Shown piece by piece: positions 3,930 through 5,444 of a stretch of DNA of 5,444 nt. The notes under the pieces were generated by a model, which had not been told where the DNA came from, did not search any database, and saw only the letters and a program-made list of their open reading frames with translations. Both the position numbers and the translations under genes were made by a program. This stretch comes from Acidobacteriota bacterium (GTDB lineage Bacteria; Acidobacteriota; Terriglobia; Acidiferrales; UBA7541), in contig QHYP01000192.1 in the NCBI GenBank assembly GCA_003224195.1, forward strand, positions 1 to 5,444. The letters are read 5' to 3'. Numbering within the stretch: position 1 is the first letter of the stretch; every line of letters begins with the position of its first letter.

Positions 3930-5444
3930 ATGCACGCGCACGATCACAAGCCGCAGCGGGCGCATCTCTCCGCGTCCGCCATCGGCGGCGAACACGAGCG
4001 CAACGCCGAAGACACGGCGCTACGGGAATTTCCGCTCGATCTCGCGGCGGTTCGCGAGCGGCTCGGGAAAAGCTCCGGCAAGGAATACTGGCGCAGCCTG
4101 GAAGAGCTTGCCGGCGATCCGCACTTCGAGGAGCTGCTGCACCGCGAATTCCCGCGCTACGCCTCTGAATGGGATGAGGCGGTGGATCGCCGGGAGTTCC
4201 TGAAGTTGATGGCGGCCTCGCTTGCCCTGGCCGGGCTGTCCGGCTGCGGGCGAAAGCCGGAGCAAGTTGTCGTTCCCTATGTGAAGAATCCCGAGGGGCT
4301 GACGCTCGGCAAGCCGCTTTTCTATGCCACGGCGATGCCCTTCGGGGCGGATGCGTATGGCCTTTTGGTGGAAAGCCATGAAGGCCGGCCGACAAAAATC
4401 GAAGGCAATCCCGATCACCCGTCGAGCCTTGGCGCGACGAACGCCTTTGCGCAGGCTGCCGTGCTGGGGCTTTACGATCCCGATCGCTCGCCCGTCGTCA
4501 CGCATCTCGGCGAGATCAGCTCGTGGGGGATGTTCCAGGCGGAAGCGGCGGCGCTCGCCGCGGCGCAAAAGGCAGTTGGCGGCGCGGGGCTGCGCATTCT
4601 CTCCGGCACGATCACGTCGCCGACGCTCGCGGTGCAGCTTCGCGCGCTGCTCGCGCGGTTTCCGCAAGCGAAATGGCACCAGTGGGAGCCGGCGGGCTCG
4701 GACGGCGCGCGCGAAGGTGGCAAGCTCGCGTTCGGGCGTTACGTCAATACCGTTTATCGTCCCAGCAAAGCCGAAGTCATTCTCTCGCTCGATTCCGACT
4801 TCCTCGGGAGCGGTCCGGGGCACGTGCGCTATGCGAAGGAGTTCTTCCGGCGGCGCGATCCGGGCCGTTCGGGCGCGGCGATGAATCGCCTGTACGTCGT
4901 CGAACCCACGCCCTCAGTGACCGGCGCGGCGGCGGATCATCGTCTGCCGCTGCGCGCCAGTATTGTCGCGCTCTTCGCCCGCGCTTTGGCGGGAAAGCTG
5001 GCACTTGGCGGTCTCGCCACGCCCCCAGCCAAAAGTGGCGAATGGCTTGCTGCCGTTGTCAAAGATTTGCAGGCGCATCGCGGAGCTTCACTCGTCATCG
5101 CGGGTGAATATCAGCCCGCGGAAGTCCATGCGCTCGCGCACGCCATCAACGCCGCGCTTGGCAACGTCGGCGCTACCCTTTACTACACGGAGCCGGTGGA
5201 GGCGGAGCCTTGCAATCATCTCCAATCGCTACGCGCGCTCTGCGCGGACATGGACGCGGGCCGCGTGGACGCGCTGATTCTCCTCGGTGGCAATCCCGTC
5301 TACGACGCTCCGCATGATTTTGATTTTGCGGCGAAGTTGAAAAAAGTTCGCGTCGCGATCCACCTGAGTCCCTATGTGGACGAGACGTCGGACTATTGCC
5401 AGTGGCACGTCCCCGAAGCGCATTTCCTCGAATCGTGGAGCGAC
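3930..5444 (+). CDS. actB: ActB, iron-sulfur/molybdopterin-family subunit of alternative complex III, 3' end missing
   Basis: The frame runs 505 codons from ATG 3930 to the window edge with no stop. Residues 1-86 are a hydrophilic His-rich and charged extension (Y-W-R-S-L-E-E-L, W-D-E-A-V) typical of the 'TAT-variant-translocated' molybdopterin oxidoreductases. An internal twin-arginine motif R-R-E-F-L-K (87-92, DNA 4188-4205) follows, then a hydrophobic stretch ending in the lipobox L-S-G-C (Cys106, codon 4245-4247), so lipidation is likely. After that come elements of the molybdopterin-oxidoreductase fold: V-P-Y-V-K-N-P-E-G, E-G-R-P-T-K-I-E-G-N-P-D-H-P-S-S-L-G and, near the edge, L-G-G-N-P-V-Y-D-A-P. 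From published ACIII structures, this B1 domain lacks molybdopterin, and a C-terminal B2 ferredoxin domain carries the Fe-S clusters; B2 would lie beyond the window. The gene is probably translated together with actA, as its own ribosome-binding site is poor. Confidence 0.95.
   Translation, partial: MHAHDHKPQRAHLSASAIGGEHERNAEDTALREFPLDLAAVRERLGKSSGKEYWRSLEELAGDPHFEELLHREFPRYASEWDEAVDRREFLKLMAASLALAGLSGCGRKPEQVVVPYVKNPEGLTLGKPLFYATAMPFGADAYGLLVESHEGRPTKIEGNPDHPSSLGATNAFAQAAVLGLYDPDRSPVVTHLGEISSWGMFQAEAAALAAAQKAVGGAGLRILSGTITSPTLAVQLRALLARFPQAKWHQWEPAGSDGAREGGKLAFGRYVNTVYRPSKAEVILSLDSDFLGSGPGHVRYAKEFFRRRDPGRSGAAMNRLYVVEPTPSVTGAAADHRLPLRASIVALFARALAGKLALGGLATPPAKSGEWLAAVVKDLQAHRGASLVIAGEYQPAEVHALAHAINAALGNVGATLYYTEPVEAEPCNHLQSLRALCADMDAGRVDALILLGGNPVYDAPHDFDFAAKLKKVRVAIHLSPYVDETSDYCQWHVPEAHFLESWSD

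Noticed and set aside
3156..3995. Minus-strand open frame of 279 codons opposite actA.
   Set aside because: The five heme motifs fix the plus strand as coding. The minus frame has no family features.
4020..5107. Several open frames in both strands within 4020-5107 (up to 267 codons).
   Set aside because: They overlap the continuous 505-codon actB frame, which has clear family motifs throughout. The others are Arg/Ala/Ser-rich shadows.

Overview
The window looks like chromosomal DNA of a high-GC, soil-type bacterium, most likely an acidobacterium. This is an inference. It rests on GC-rich codon use, a small basic protein with an S-A-A-A-R-A-K-I...R-W-A-K tail that I know mainly from Acidobacteriota, and the start of an alternative complex III (ACIII) operon, a respiratory complex found in Acidobacteriota, Bacteroidota and some other phyla. 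There are no insertion-sequence ends, CRISPR repeats or phage genes.

Layout. 1-441 (+): 3' part of an exported monoheme cytochrome c. 552/590-886 (+): single-domain rhodanese whose best ribosome-binding site and ATG lie out of frame with the body of the gene. 1127-1357 (+): a TatA/E-like membrane segment whose tail no longer looks like TatA. 1397-1681 (-): small basic coiled-coil protein of unknown function. 1885-1913: a good sigma70-type promoter for 1967-2770 (+), a FabI/FabL-like short-chain dehydrogenase/reductase with Trp at the usual catalytic Tyr position. 2787-2862 (-): tRNA-Asn(GUU) with encoded CCA, convergent with the reductase gene. 2863-3260: about 400 bases with no protein gene, holding a structured-RNA or leader candidate that ends in a T6 tract. 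3261-3920 (+): pentaheme cytochrome ActA. 3930-5444 (+): ActB, a large iron-sulfur/molybdopterin-family subunit with an internal Tat motif and lipobox, running off the window.

How it fits together. The right third is the start of an ACIII operon (actA-actB, 9 bp apart), which oxidises quinol in the membrane and passes electrons to cytochrome c or directly to an oxidase. The monoheme cytochrome at the left edge could be a soluble electron carrier, but nothing in the window ties it to ACIII. ActB carries a Tat-type signal, so a TatA-like fragment nearby is suggestive, but that gene looks damaged. The most interesting unexplained region is 2938-3118 upstream of actA: it can form two mutually exclusive pairings that share one arm, one of them a terminator-like hairpin before six T residues. 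It could be an independent small RNA (6S-like is one possibility) or an attenuator leader of the ACIII operon. No clearly new multi-gene system is visible.
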